Both the position numbers and the translations under genes were made by a program. Below the pieces are notes generated by a model. The model was not told the origin of the DNA. It made no database searches and worked only from the letters and a program-made list of their open reading frames with translations. Shown piece by piece: positions 1-13,200 of a DNA stretch of 64,000 bases (its first letter is position 1; each line of letters starts with the position of its first letter). This DNA is from Taeniopygia guttata (Eukaryota; Chordata; Aves; Passeriformes; Estrildidae): the NCBI RefSeq assembly GCF_048771995.1, contig NC_133030.1, forward strand, positions 12,292,001-12,356,000, written 5' to 3'.

Positions 1-3000
1 GTTCCACAGATGCCTTCGAGCTTGGAAAAGCCATCAGAGAAATATTCCAGCTCTGCAGGAGGTGCACATGAGGAACAGCTCTGAGAGCTGGTGCCTGCAG
101 CCAGGAACACAAGCACACAGCCAGTTTCAGGATTTTGGTGTTTTGCCTGAACACAGAGGCAATGAATGCCCTCCTCAGGCTGGGCTCAGCCATTATCTGT
201 CCTGTTCTGGAATATGACACGCACAGGCAGAGTCCCTCCCTATTTTTACTGGCCTGATCTCTGAGTCCTGATTTTTAGACAGAGCAAAGAAAAATCTTCC
301 TTTTCATCAAAAGTGTGAAATCCTTCCCACTAGCTGTGATGTCTAAAAATCACAGCTTTAAACCCCTTGCTGCTGGGTGAACCAGTGCCCAGAGTACAGC
401 ACCAGTCTGGGAAAAGGGGATAATTTTTGGGGGTTGTGAGATAATAAGGATGCAGGGCAGAGAAACCTTCAGCATGACAACCACCAGTGCTTTCCTCAGC
501 AAACTTTTTGGATACCAGGCATGCTACACCCACAGGTCCTGGCAGCACTGGAGCCATCCAGCCTTTCCCTTGCATCCTGCCTAGACAGTCCCATGGCCAG
601 CTCCAACCTCCCACAGCTCCTTGGCTCCCACCTCCCAGGAGTTGGGTGGTGCTAGGGACAGGATTAGCTCACAGAAGGTGTGGGCACAAAACAAAAACAG
701 GACAGAGGGGAAAAAGCTACAAAATTCCGCACAAAGCTCCTCTCTTCCCAGGAAGCCGAGGGAACACGTCATGCTGGTTTTTCTTCCTGGGCAGTACAAG
801 TGACTCACACAACACTTTCTCCCAGTCAGGTAGTTTTGAACTGGGGTCTTTTAATTTAAACTATTTAATGAGGTTTTATGTAAGGAATGCTCATTCATGT
901 CCCTCCATCTTTCCAAAAGTATCCATTAATATTTAATGCACTGCTTCTGGGCCTGGCTCTCTAGCTTTCTTAACTGCAGCCCAGGCATGGATAATGCTCA
1001 CCTTGGAACCCCTGGCAAGACACACAGCAAGCCCAAACCTGCTCCCTGTTTTCCTTCCACCCAGCTCCTGCAGAATTCAGGAATAGAGAGGAAAGGTGTA
1101 AATCCAGGAGCTGTGACTCAGCACCAGGACTCTGCAAACAAGTCTTTCTGAGGGATAGTGGAGCCAGCTTCCAGTCTTTTCTCAAGATCCTGAAAACTGT
1201 GGCTATTTGTGCATTTTCCCGGGGTATTTATAGAGCAGGGCACTGTTTAGACTTGCTTTTGGTTGAAGTTCTGGGAGGAAGGTTTTCCTTTCTGGCAGGA
1301 ATATAAAAGCTCCTCATTTTTGGTTCATTTTTTTCCACTCCAGCCTGTGGGCACCAAGGGTCTCCAGTGCCACTGGACTCCAGACTGGGACCTATATTAA
1401 TGTTTGCAGATCACCATGGAGACATTCTCTCTGTAGGTAGTTCATGAATCTCCCATCAGGAATATGTAAATATTGGCATTTTTGTTCTGTAGTGCCAGTT
1501 TGTGTTTCTGAGCTCCCAAGGCTCCATTTCAGCCTCTTGGAGAACAACAGGAAACCCAGATGGGATTCAAAGGGGGGTCAGGGTCCACCAAAGCTGGTAC
1601 GGGGGTGGCTGTAGGTCTGAGATGCCTCAGTCCAAATGTGCAGCTGCCACTTCTGCCATGGAGGCTGAAGAACACTTGGTTGCTCTCTGCCCAGACCTGT
1701 TGGGCTGGGTTATATTTATCCAGGTTCTTGTCTTCTAGAGAATCTCCACAATGTGAACAATTTGATGTGCAGAGCAGGGAGTGTATCCTTCAGACACCTG
1801 GCAGGTTGTACCTGGGAACTGCCTCTGCTGGAATGTGGCACATGCCACACACACCCTGGAGCTCCACACACGCCTCCGCCTTCCATAGGCTTATGTCTTT
1901 CCAAAGGGATCCATGATCCTGAGTGGCTCTGTCACTGTAAAGGTAACTTGAAAGGGTAGAAGAAGGAAAAAACCAGAGGACTCGCCACTTTCCCAAACTT
2001 GGGGTGCTGTAAAGGTATCTCAAACAACACAGATAACAGTGGGGACTCCTGCAGCCACCAGTGTCTCCAGGCAGTGTCATCTGGATGTGTTCCCCTTTCC
2101 AAAGCAGGAATCGCCACCATTAAAACAGAGTGGTGATGTTCTGACTTGGTCCTGCTGAACAACCAAGACCTGATTTTCCAAAAACAGGGTTCAGAAATTT
2201 TGGATGGGACAAGATCCTGGCTTGCTTCTCCAAGGAGAAACAACAACCCAACAACCTGTTCCTCTGTTTGGCTGTCAGCCTCTCTGCTCTGGATTTGTAT
2301 TTCCTGATGCTTTCTGACTAACCCAAAGATTTTTTTTTTTTTATGAGTGCATGTTACTGACAGAGACACTGAATTTCTCCTGGTGAACCCTGAAGCCATC
2401 CTTACAGGCAGGTTCAGAAAAGCATCTAAAAGCAGGAGAAGGGTGGTTCCAGAAGGCTGGACCAGCAGACCAGAGACCCATGTAAAGTTCTCAAGTCAAC
2501 CACAGGCTCCTGGGGTCTCTCTCACAACCACCTTGAGAGATCTAAACCAGTTTGTGTGAATTTAGGACTCTTGGTGTCTCATGAGGAGCCCCAAGCACAC
2601 ATATGCCAGTGCCTCACTAATGCCCAAAAGCCGTTTAGTGGATTGATGTGGGATTGTGGCCTTCCCTACCTGCCAGCTCCTTCCATACCATCAGAGAGGG
2701 TAGGATGGATTGTGGGAACTGGTGGGATACTCTCAGGGGCTGGGGGAACTGTCTGGAGCAGGAGCAGTGCAGGACACACACCCCATGACCCTTTGCTCTC
2801 CTGCGACTCCAAGCAGCCCAAGTTTTACAGCACAGCCCATCAAACAGCTTTCTCCAGGATGACATTCCTGTAGGAAAGCATCCAGCAGCCCTAACAGACA
2901 GCTTTTGTGGGCCTGGGAAGTCTAAGAGATAACACTGTGTGATGGCCAGCTCATGTTTCTTCCTGACGCTTTATGTTACTGCCAAGGCTGCTGCCAATCC

Positions 3001-6000
3001 AGCATTTCTGCCTGGCCCATCCCTCTGGCATGGGATACATACACAGACAGCAAGGTTACACTGGACCCTTTACCCCAGGCAGGATCCCAGGGAGCATTTC
3101 CATCCCAGGGATCTCACCGGTGACCAAGCCCCATCACCTCTTGGTGCAGAGACTCCCTTCAGCACGGCTGATGGGCAATTCAGAAGTCCTGTTGCCCCAG
3201 GCAGATTTCAGTGGGATGACTGACGAAAACACAGACAAGGTTAGTTAGAACTGGGTTAGAACATGCTTGGAAAAACTTGCTATTACTCCTAGGTCACTTA
3301 GCTTAAGGTTTTGGGGGTTTTGCCATGTTCTTCTACTGTTCCAGCAAAAATGTTTCTGTTCTGACCAGCATAAATCCTTGCTGCTACAATTGCATCCTAA
3401 TATTCTCTGATACCAACAAACCCAGTCTCAGTCGTAAAGGTCTTACACCCATGAAGAGAAAAACCCACAAACACCAGATGCTGATGTCATTAACAGTGAT
3501 GATAATAATAATAATAGCCCTAAAAACCCCACTTATATTTCACATTTACACATTGTCCAGTCTTTACCCAGAATCCAGAATTTTTCATGTCCTTTCCCTA
3601 CCCTGTAAGAAGTCTGACCACAGCAGATAAGGGAGAACTATACCTAATAAAAATAAAGTAAAACAATAGTGGAGAACAGTCCAGAGAGGAGAAAGAGATA
3701 TTACTCTTTCCCTTCACAAAGTGCTTCTCCACCCTTGGAGAAGAGGGATCAATGTCACAGCTACCTCTTCAAAGAAACTCAGAGAAAGCCAAAACAATGC
3801 ATGGCCAGCTTCCATTTGCTATAAAAGTACAGAAATGTGGCGCAGACAATGCCAGGCTCCTGTCACGGCTCCGTGTGTCTTTGGGAGGATATTTGACCTC
3901 CAAGGATAAGACTGGCCGGAAAGTCAGGGAGTGGGATTTCCTGTGCTTTAAAGTACAACATGTCTTCACCCACCTTGATGGCCTTCAGCACTGATTTGTG
4001 CTGGCCTCCCTAAATCCCTCTGGGACCTCCTGGCCTGGGCCAGATCAAGGTGCTAGGCTTTAGCCATGCAGTTTAGCTTTCCTGTAGTTGCTTCAGCAAC
4101 AGCAGTCTGAATTTGTGCCTGGTTAGCTCCTGGAGTCCATATGTCATTCCATACCATGCTTATGTGCAAGGCTCAGCTCCCTTGCTTGGTGACCCAAGCA
4201 GAGACTCTGCCCTGCACCAGCCAAAGGGTGGGTGATGGTCTTGAAATTGTCTCTGATTAGGTTGAGTCAAAGGTGACACCTGCACAGCCACACATTGCAT
4301 GGTGACACTTGCATCTTGCCTCCCTTCCTATGCTCCTCCCGCTGGGGAAGGAGGAGGCAGCAGCCACACCTGCTGGGAGATAAAGGGGAGATCAGAACCC
4401 TCTAATCAGAGCAGGGAGAAGACAACATCGGGCTGAGGCTGCAGACTGTGGGAGCTCTTAAGATGCTCTCAAGGGGAGGGAGAACCTAGGGAAGGCCAGC
4501 CCACAGTTTCATCTCTCACATCTTGGTTCGCATTTCAGGTGAAATGCTCTTAGCCCTCCTTCACCTTTCACAAGCCCAGTTGCCTCTTGATTTAGCAGAT
4601 TTGTTAGAAAGTCTCCAACCCCTTAGGAATGTGCCCTTCCTCCTTGCAGTCTTCCAGTTCAGATTCAATTAATATCCGGCAATTAATGTAGAATTAAAAG
4701 CTTTGGCATGAGGCTCCATCCTGGTTTCACTTGGCCAGCACCACACCACACCTTTGCTGTGACCAACACAAGGCTGAGCATGGCCACGGCTGAACGCAAT
4801 GGGGAGAGCTGAGCAAAGGGCAAATAGGAGAATAGCAGGAATAAACAAAGAAAAGGGAGCCCAGCATGATAAGGACCTGCTGACTTGGCAGGTGTATGTA
4901 CTACTTCCAGTTTCATGGCCTCTTTGGGACACAGGCACCCTGGAAGAGAGGACAGCCTTCCAGCTTAGCTTATCATTTGGGAAGACCAGCTGATCCCATC
5001 AGTATTTTATTAACCACCATGAGATGAAGAATTCAGGGCTGGTCCTGCTTCACCCATGAAGCCAGATTCCTTTGCCATTGCCATGGAATCTGCACCTCCG
5101 GCAGCCACCCTGGGTTGCCCCAGATGGGCTCCTCAAAGAGCAGATCCCAGAGGTTTATTTTTTGGACACAGCATAGGAAGGAGAAATAAAAACCAGGGTG
5201 ACCTTAGCTGGATCCCTGGTTCCTCCTGGTGCTTCACAGCTGGGGCTGGGACAGGTCAGAGCTCCATGGGCCAAACTTGATGACACACTCCTGCTGGAGT
5301 AACCTGGATTTCAGTACATTAGGACATGGCCCTGGAGCAGTAAGAGAAAGGGAGCCAGAAATATGACACTAATATGCAGAAACACTCCCAGCTATCATCA
5401 GCTGTGGGACTTAAGTGATTGGGTGGTGCAGAGTAAACAGAACAGAGCGGGGGTTTTTAAGAGCCCAAGTTCTCTTTTCCAGGTATCTTATGCTAATGCA
5501 CAAAGAGATCCAGGAGATAGGAACAGTTTGAGGAATGTAAAAGGAAACCAGCAGAGAGCTATTAACAGAGGAAAAATTCACAGGTATCCAGGCTTGGGTA
5601 CAGGGATGGGTTTTATTACACGCAGGAGTTGGCAGACCACCAGGTTTCTATTCTAATGTGGTTATGAATTTATACCTCTTATAGGTGTGCATAGAGATTT
5701 CAGTATCAACCACAAGAGAGACAAAAAAGGGGGAATTTAACATACTAGCTACTATAATGCACTTGAGAGTCTTTTCTAGCAGTGTCTCCGTGCTGAGCAT
5801 GTTACTGTGACAGAAAACAGGCTGAAAGTTGTAAGGCTGAGCCCAAAACATGCTGGGGTTCTCCATGCTGTCTGTGTACAGCCAAGTACTTCACCAGCAT
5901 CCTCATAAATGCATCCCTCTGACATCCCACTGACAGTTCTGATAAGATCAGTGAGAAAACTTTCTCTGCCCTCACCTCAGGGTGAAACACACAGAGCAAA

Positions 6001-7236
6001 ATACCACAAGTGTTCCAACATGAGGAATAAATACGGATATGTAAGGAATCTAGGGCAGCTCTGATGATGATACAACAAGCCCTGCAGCAGATAGTCAGCC
6101 TCCAGAGGGGAAATCCCAGGTGCCAGGGATGACTCCAAAGTATTCCCTGAGGATTACACACACTTTAGCCTAGATTCAGTGAAGACAAACCCTTGGAGGA
6201 AGCTCCACTGCCTGCCCACGGCTGTCATGGCAGCCCTTGGCACATGCCAAGCACACTCAGCAGTTCCCTTGCAGGAAATCCCACTGAGGACACTGAGGAA
6301 TTTTTTTCCTTTAGGCCAGAAACAAATATTTCAAAGCCAAACCTTTGAATTCTGACAACCTTATCATGATGTAAGCAAGGTCTGACCCAGGCACAGAAAT
6401 GCCCTGAACTTTTCAAAAGAGACTTAAAAAAATTTTAGGACTTTGCTTTGGCTTCCCTTCAGCTCACACATGGAGCAGAGGTGAAGAGCTTGGATATCAA
6501 AACAAATAATTCCCTGAGATCTTATTATATCTTGTTTACAGGATTTGTTTCTCTTCCCTTGCAGTTCTGCTGTCAGAACAGTGCCTGTATCTCTCTCACA
6601 TCTTTTCCCACATTCTAATTCTCACTGGAAAGAAGAGGAAAATGATCTGTGCTGATCCTGTCTGCCTTTCACTAACCACTCACCGCAGTACATTTTCCTT
6701 CATCCCTGAGGTGCCAGTGGAGCAGCATTCAGTTATCCTTTATTATTTTATGTGGGCAATTCTCTCGTAAAGATACTTTAACAGCTGGTGCAGAGCTTAA
6801 AATTACCATATAACAAAAGCTAATGACACTCTAGGCTTGAAAATTACTTGGGACACACAGCCATGAGCACATGGGCACAGGGATCTGGCACAGACCATGG
6901 AGGCAAAGGCCACCTCACTCCCTGTTTAACCTTAGGCAGGACAGTGCTGCTGGAAAAAGATGTGCTGGAATGCCACAAAGCTGGGGTGTGCCTGGAATGG
7001 AAGGGCAAGAGGGAGAGATGGAAATAGGTTTTGAAAAAACATCCTGGGATGTGTCACCTTCAGCCTAGGTCAGAGTAGTGAGAGGTGACTGAGAACAGGG
7101 AGTCTTGTACTTACCTGACTGCTTCATCTGCTTGGAGACCACAGCTTGGAGACAGGGAGGGCAGGATGCACACAGATAAATCACCTGAGAGCCTGTTCTA
7201 TAACCACTGATCCTGTCTCTTGTGCTTCTGCTGCAG
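1..7236. other. Gene-poor 5' flank or first intron of EPS8L2
   Basis: I see no exon with recognisable protein content in this stretch on either strand; open frames are short (under about 155 codons) and not protein-like. The first recognised coding exon of EPS8L2 begins downstream with a splice acceptor, so at least one non-coding 5' exon must lie further upstream, either here or outside the window. A short T-run lies near 2,331-2,342 and a GAT/AAT-rich run near 3,499-3,518. A possible TATA-like start region near 4,380 is listed separately under findings. Nothing else stands out. Confidence 0.6.
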
Positions 7237-7257
7237 TTGCCTGGCTTGTGAAGCAAC

Positions 7258-10200
7258 ATGAGTCACAAGGGATCCCTCAACAGCAACCCCGGCGCAACAA
7301 AGTAAGGATCTTCCTGCACCACTCCTTCCTACTGTTCAGGGGATACTCCAAGCAGTCCCACTCATCCCCAAAGTCCCTGGTGTTTGTTTCACCCCTCCTG
7401 GGCACCTCACAATCTGGCACTGCCTCACACATCATCTGTCCTCTGCACTGGGGTTTGATAATGGCACATTAGGTGGAGAGAGCAGAGGGACACCAGGAGT
7501 TTCTCCACCTGCAGCTTTGGGCTACAGCAGCCCATGGCAACCTCCCAGTGGAGCCAGAGCCACCATCTCTCTCCCTCCTTCCTGCACTGGGTATGAGCAC
7601 CTGAACCACAGTCTGCCCTCATGGGGACACGGTGACAGAGCACAAAGCAGCCCCTGGGCCCCCATGGGCTCATTGCTCCATGCAGGACAGCCCAACCACA
7701 GCATCTCAGATCCCATTGGATCCTCCTCTGCCAGAGAAAACTGTTATCTCCTGGGTGCTCATTCCTACCCATGACCCAGGCATGGGGGATGGCCCTACAA
7801 GCTTAGAGACTTGACAGCCCAAAACTCAACTGTTTACACACAATCCCACCCTCCCTTACATAGGATATGTTCTATATCCAAGTACCTGCCTTCAAGGGGT
7901 ACATCTCCAACATGTCCATTGAGAAGGGATCATCACCTTGGCTCTTGTACTGCCTCATGTTCAGGTGGACTCAGGGATAAACTGGACGGGGTCTCCCTGT
8001 AACATCCCCATTTATGGCACACTGGGAGCCACTGTCTTTAACCCAGTCCCTCCAGAGTGCTGTCCTTCCAGGGGACATTGTGAAGGTAACTCTAGTGGGG
8101 ACAGGCCTGGCTGGGCTGCTCCGTGTCCTGTTTCCACAGCTGGGTTCAGTGACATGTGCCTGTGGTGTGGATAACGGGTAGGGTTGCACAGGGAACCGCC
8201 GACACGGCCCACAAGGAAATGCTTTGCAAGGAAGGGAAGGGCTGGTCCCTCTGGGCAACTGCAGAGCTGCTGTGTGAAAACTGATGTTAAAAATATTCCG
8301 GAGCTGATGGTTGATTTGCACCTTCTTCCTTTTGCAGTGGCAGCATGGGCAAAGCCGAGGGAGCCTCCAAGCTGAGTGCAAAGGACCTGTATGGTGAGTC
8401 ATGCCCACAAATGTATCCAAAGTTTCCCATGGCAAAGGCACCCCTGGAGAGCTGGATGTGGATGTTGGGAGCTTTGGGCTGGAACTCAATCAAAGCCACA
8501 TGAACCCAGAATTCCATACGCCACAAGCTGGCCTGACCTGGCAGCAAAAACACACCTCACATCTGTGCTGACACCTCCCACGCTGGGGACAGTCGGAATT
8601 TTGTCGGAACATAACGTTGCTTCCCTTACCCAGATACTCCCCAGGTCTGTTAGCAAGATCACCTGATAAAGGGCCTCACAAAAGAAAGACTGTCCTCAGC
8701 AGGTTAATGATTACCCTCCTCTAACTACTCAGTGAACCATGAAAATTCCGTGCCCTTTGGCTCTTTGGAAGTGCAGGGAAGGGGCAGGATGGTTTTTTGT
8801 GCACAGTCTGAGAGGCAGTTTGTTTGGGTTGAGCACATTTAGATATCAATAACAGTTATTCCTGATCTCAGCAGATCCAAGTACCCCAGTGAAAATGTGT
8901 TCTCTGGGGTGAGCAGAGCAAACATAAATCATGTGAGAAATCACCTCCCTGAGTTATTTCCTGGATAAGAAGTAGGGGGTTGTCTGGGGTAACACAAGAA
9001 TTTTTTGGGATGTCCGAGCCTGCTAGCTCTCCTACCTGAGAGCTGTGGATTCACCTGGTTGATGTTTAATTGGGAAGGAACAGGCTGTGTGTGCTTTTCC
9101 TTGGAGATCTTCTACTTGATCAGAGATTGTCCTTGGCAGCTATGAACTGCCAGCATGGTTTATTTATCCCTGGGAAGTGACTGCATTTGCCCAAGGCTGG
9201 AGGTTTATCCATGTGGAGTGGCCTGGAGTAGTGTCCAGAAAGACCAACCTCACCTGGGGAGAAGTGGGATGGCAGGGGCTGTATTTAGTGCTAAACAAAG
9301 CAATTGTTAATGATAATTACCTCCCAAGAAATGAAACATGAGGATAATGGCAGAGCAGAAATTTGGGCTTTTTGTGGCCTGGATGCTGCAGGGTGGGCAG
9401 GTGTCAAGTAGAGGTTTGAACTGTGTCTGTCACTTCTGGAGATGGAAGGACACATGATAAAGAAGCAAGAGGATGAGGTGTGGAAGTTTTGGGTGCACAC
9501 AGGGCTGCTAGTGCAGCCAAATTTCTCCTGCCTCCAAGGCAGTGCACATTCCTTTGGCTGTGCACTGACACTGTGGCACATCCTGTCAGGGGCAGGAGGG
9601 CTGCAGTTTCCAGGTAAACAGCCCTACAGAGAAGTGTAAAAATGAACCTGGGCCCTCACAACAGTATTAAAGCCAAGCAGATTTGCAGACTGGCACCCAT
9701 GGGTGCAGGCAACCCAGGGCTCCAGCCACCAGAGTTACAGAGGGAGATCTAATGCTGCCATGGCACAGGGAACACCCCACAATCCTGTGCCACAAAAGCC
9801 AGGGCAGGGAAAGGCTGACAGCCTGCCTTGGAAACAAACACAGCTCTCAAATAAGCACTTTTCAACACAGAATTTTGTCTTCCACATTTTTTTTGTATGA
9901 ACACACCTCAAAAGCAAATTTACCAGGGTTGGGACCTCTCTGACCAAATTCCAGCAAACCTGAAATCAGGACTGTATGTCCCTGGGCCAAATCCTCAGGA
10001 GGAGTAAAGCAGCTGCCTGCTATTTCCCTGCCACTACTGACATGCAGAATGAGCTTTACAGGCATTCTCTGCACAAATCAGTGCCTCTTGGCCAGCCCAG
10101 CCTCTGGCATGAGCACATCCAGAGGGATTTTGCTTGGCAGCACTTGAAACCCACCCGCTAATTCAGCAAAAGACACTCAGCACGTGTAAACCAATATTTA

Positions 10201-13200
10201 AATGTCTTGGTCCCTTTCCCACTTGGATCCTCCCTCCCCCAGCATTAATTTCTGCTGTAAGCTGGCACATCTGGGGATAGAGGGCAAGCAAGAACTAAAA
10301 TTCCAGGAAGAATTATGTTTCATAATGAAAAATATCACACCAAGCTGAGCTGGCCTTGATTATGTGATTACAACACAGCTGAGGGACATTTGGAGCTGAC
10401 AAGACTTTTCATATTTCCATTTTCCTGCTGTGCAATCAGGCTGGACCCTCAGCCTGTGTACACTGCCAGACCTCCAAGAAGTGAGTGCAGTGACTCCCAA
10501 ATTCCCAGCACACAGGCATCCACTCATTTAAAGCTCACTGGGTTATGACGGCTCCAATGCACACAGGTGTCTAAATATTATTTCTAAGTGAACAAGGCCT
10601 TGGGTTTAGCTTTCTAAAGATGCTTTTCCTACAGTAGTACTGGTCTAACATAACAGGGGTGCCAACTGTGGGTACAAAAGTGCTACCTGAGGGCCAAGGT
10701 GTCCCCAGTATCAACAGGGACTTACTGGGAATATTAAACCCACCTCAGGGGAGACCCTGAAGAGGGATATTTAAAACTGTTGTGGTGAGACTGGAACACA
10801 GCAGCAGCTTCAGGCTGTGCACAGGAAGGTACCCAGATGGTGAAGGTGGAGGTTCACGCTGTGGGGGCTCCAGGGCATAGTGCGAAGGTCCCCACAGGAC
10901 ACAGCCTCATCACACGGCTGTTGATGGGTGGGGAAAGCTCTGGTGTCACACTTGGCCTGCTGAAATTGCTTTGATCACCAAGGATGTTGCCTACCACCAT
11001 GTATTCTTCACTGTGGTGAGCAGAGAGGGATGCGGAGAGATCACCAAAGGGAATTCTACAACAAAACTGGCTTAAAGCCCCAAGATACCCTCCCCTGGCT
11101 CTGTTCCTGCCAGAGTTTGATATGCTTTCCAGCTGCTCTGCCAACCTCAGTAGAGTTTCCTGGCTCTTGTGGGAGGAGGACACTCATCCTTTCCTCCCCC
11201 CTTAGTAAAACAGCACCACATTTGTTCAGCCCCACATTCTGAAGGAGTCTGTGGCTGCAGGGAGCAGTCCCACCTCAGCTGGCAGCAGGGAATGGCTGGC
11301 CCCTCTCAGGTTGCCACCTCTCTCCCCACACAGCCACCAGCTGAATAAATGTTAATGCACACCATAAATAAATTAGGCTGCTTCTCTGCTTACAGGCGTC
11401 TGTTCTGAGCCCAGATGAAAGTGGTGGAGGGGAAACCAAGCTCCAGCAGAACTCATGGGAAGGACTGGCAGGAAGTATTTCTGCACAGCACTTCCCACAG
11501 CAGGAAAGCTGCTGCCACCTCTTTCTGAGGTGACTCCTGGTGGGCTTCTGCAGGTGTTCCTCTCAGCTGCTTCCAGAGCTGTCAAACAGCGCTGGCTGGC
11601 TCTCCTGATGGATTAGGCAGCGTAGCAGGAGAAGTTCAGGGCAGTTTGATGATTGCAGTGATTTCTCATACAGCTATGGGGAGGAGCAGCTCATTTCTGT
11701 TTGGTCGCTGTCTGACCCTGTGGTGCTCAGCCTCCTTCCAGCCCCCCATGCCAATCCTGTGAGACCCAGCCAGCTGGCTCCAGCCTGCCCACCCATCCTC
11801 GATGCACTAATTTCCGGGAAAGAACCAGACTTGATAGGGCACAGGGCTGGAAAAGGGGTTTCGGAGCAATGAGTTAGGCTGGAGAAGCACAGTGCTGACA
11901 CCAATTACTTGACACTGCACACCCGTAACCCAAGCCAGGCTGCGACGCTGTAACAGGATACCAGGCACTATGACAAAGAGAAGAAGCACTTCCTGCCGAG
12001 GGTGGCCCTGCACAGGGATCATCTCCCTGAGGAGCCATGGGCAGAGAGGCTCCACTGGCGTGAGCATCACCCCTGAGCCACAGACAGCTGCTTCGTGCTG
12101 GCCAGACAGAACACACTAGGAGAAGAAGTAACTTACCTGCAATGGTCATGAACCAACTCCTGGGGGTCTCCACAGACCTCATTGTATCCTAACAGTGCCT
12201 CCAGCCCCAGCCACATGGAGAGGTCTCTGAGATGAGACCCTGCAGCCCTGAGCACAGTGCCCAGACCATAATTCCCTGCTGCTGGCTCTCCCACACCCTG
12301 CCCAAACCAGGAGCTTGTTCACAGAGGCAGCTGGAGGCCACATGGCTGTCACATCGTTACTGACAGGAGCACGGAGGGATCATTCCTTCCCCACAACCTT
12401 TAGGAGAGGATTTGTGCAGGATTAAACACACGCTGGCATTGTCTGCAAGAGACAACTCTGGCAGGAGCAGTGGCCTGCCAAGCCTGCTCAGCCACACTGC
12501 TGAGTCAAGAGGACCATGTCCATACCTAAATCTACAGGGATTTGGGCAACATCAGAACAGTGGCACTCACTGTCATGTCTTTAAAGATTTCATCATACTG
12601 GAGAAAAAGCCTGAGGTTCAGAAGAGATCCAGCCTTCTTGCCCAAGCCATTAATTCCTCTGTCCCCTCCTGCCAGCCCTGAATAACTCCCTCGTCCTACC
12701 CCCTGCCCCCTCGGTGCCATTCCAGCTCCCTTCTTCACATCCTGTTTCCCACCTGAGATTCCAGCTTCAGATTACCCTGCTTCCCTTTGACACTCTGTGT
12801 GTGGGTGACCCTTTTATTCAACGCCTTAGACACTTAATACACCAACTGGAAACAAGGCTGGAAGAAAAACTGGAAGCCAACAATCCTGTTGGTTCCTACA
12901 GATCAAGCCCCAACGGTGGGTGAGACAGGGAACACATTGGCTCAGTACAGCCATGACTGGAGCTACTGGGAAGAGCAGACACTGCCTGAGGTGCTGCTTG
13001 GCCAGAAGTTTGGGATACCAGTTAGTGACAGGGGTGCTGTGGAGAGGGATCTCCCACCTCTGATGCTATTCAGCATCTTCAGTGGCCCTTTTTCTTTGTT
13101 ACCTTGAAACTGCTGAGCACAAGATCTCTCCTTGCACGGAGTGACTGCTTAGAGCTCACACAGAGGACCCTTCTCCTAAACGGAAATGGGGTTTTGGATA

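Noticed and set aside
1932-2399. 155-codon minus-strand open frame
   Set aside because: No domain, and no homologous feel to any family; a poly-A/T run lies inside the frame.
7971-8489. 172-codon minus-strand open frame over EPS8L2 exon 2
   Set aside because: It overlaps a real exon on the opposite strand and reads as Pro/Ser/Thr-rich sequence without any family resemblance.
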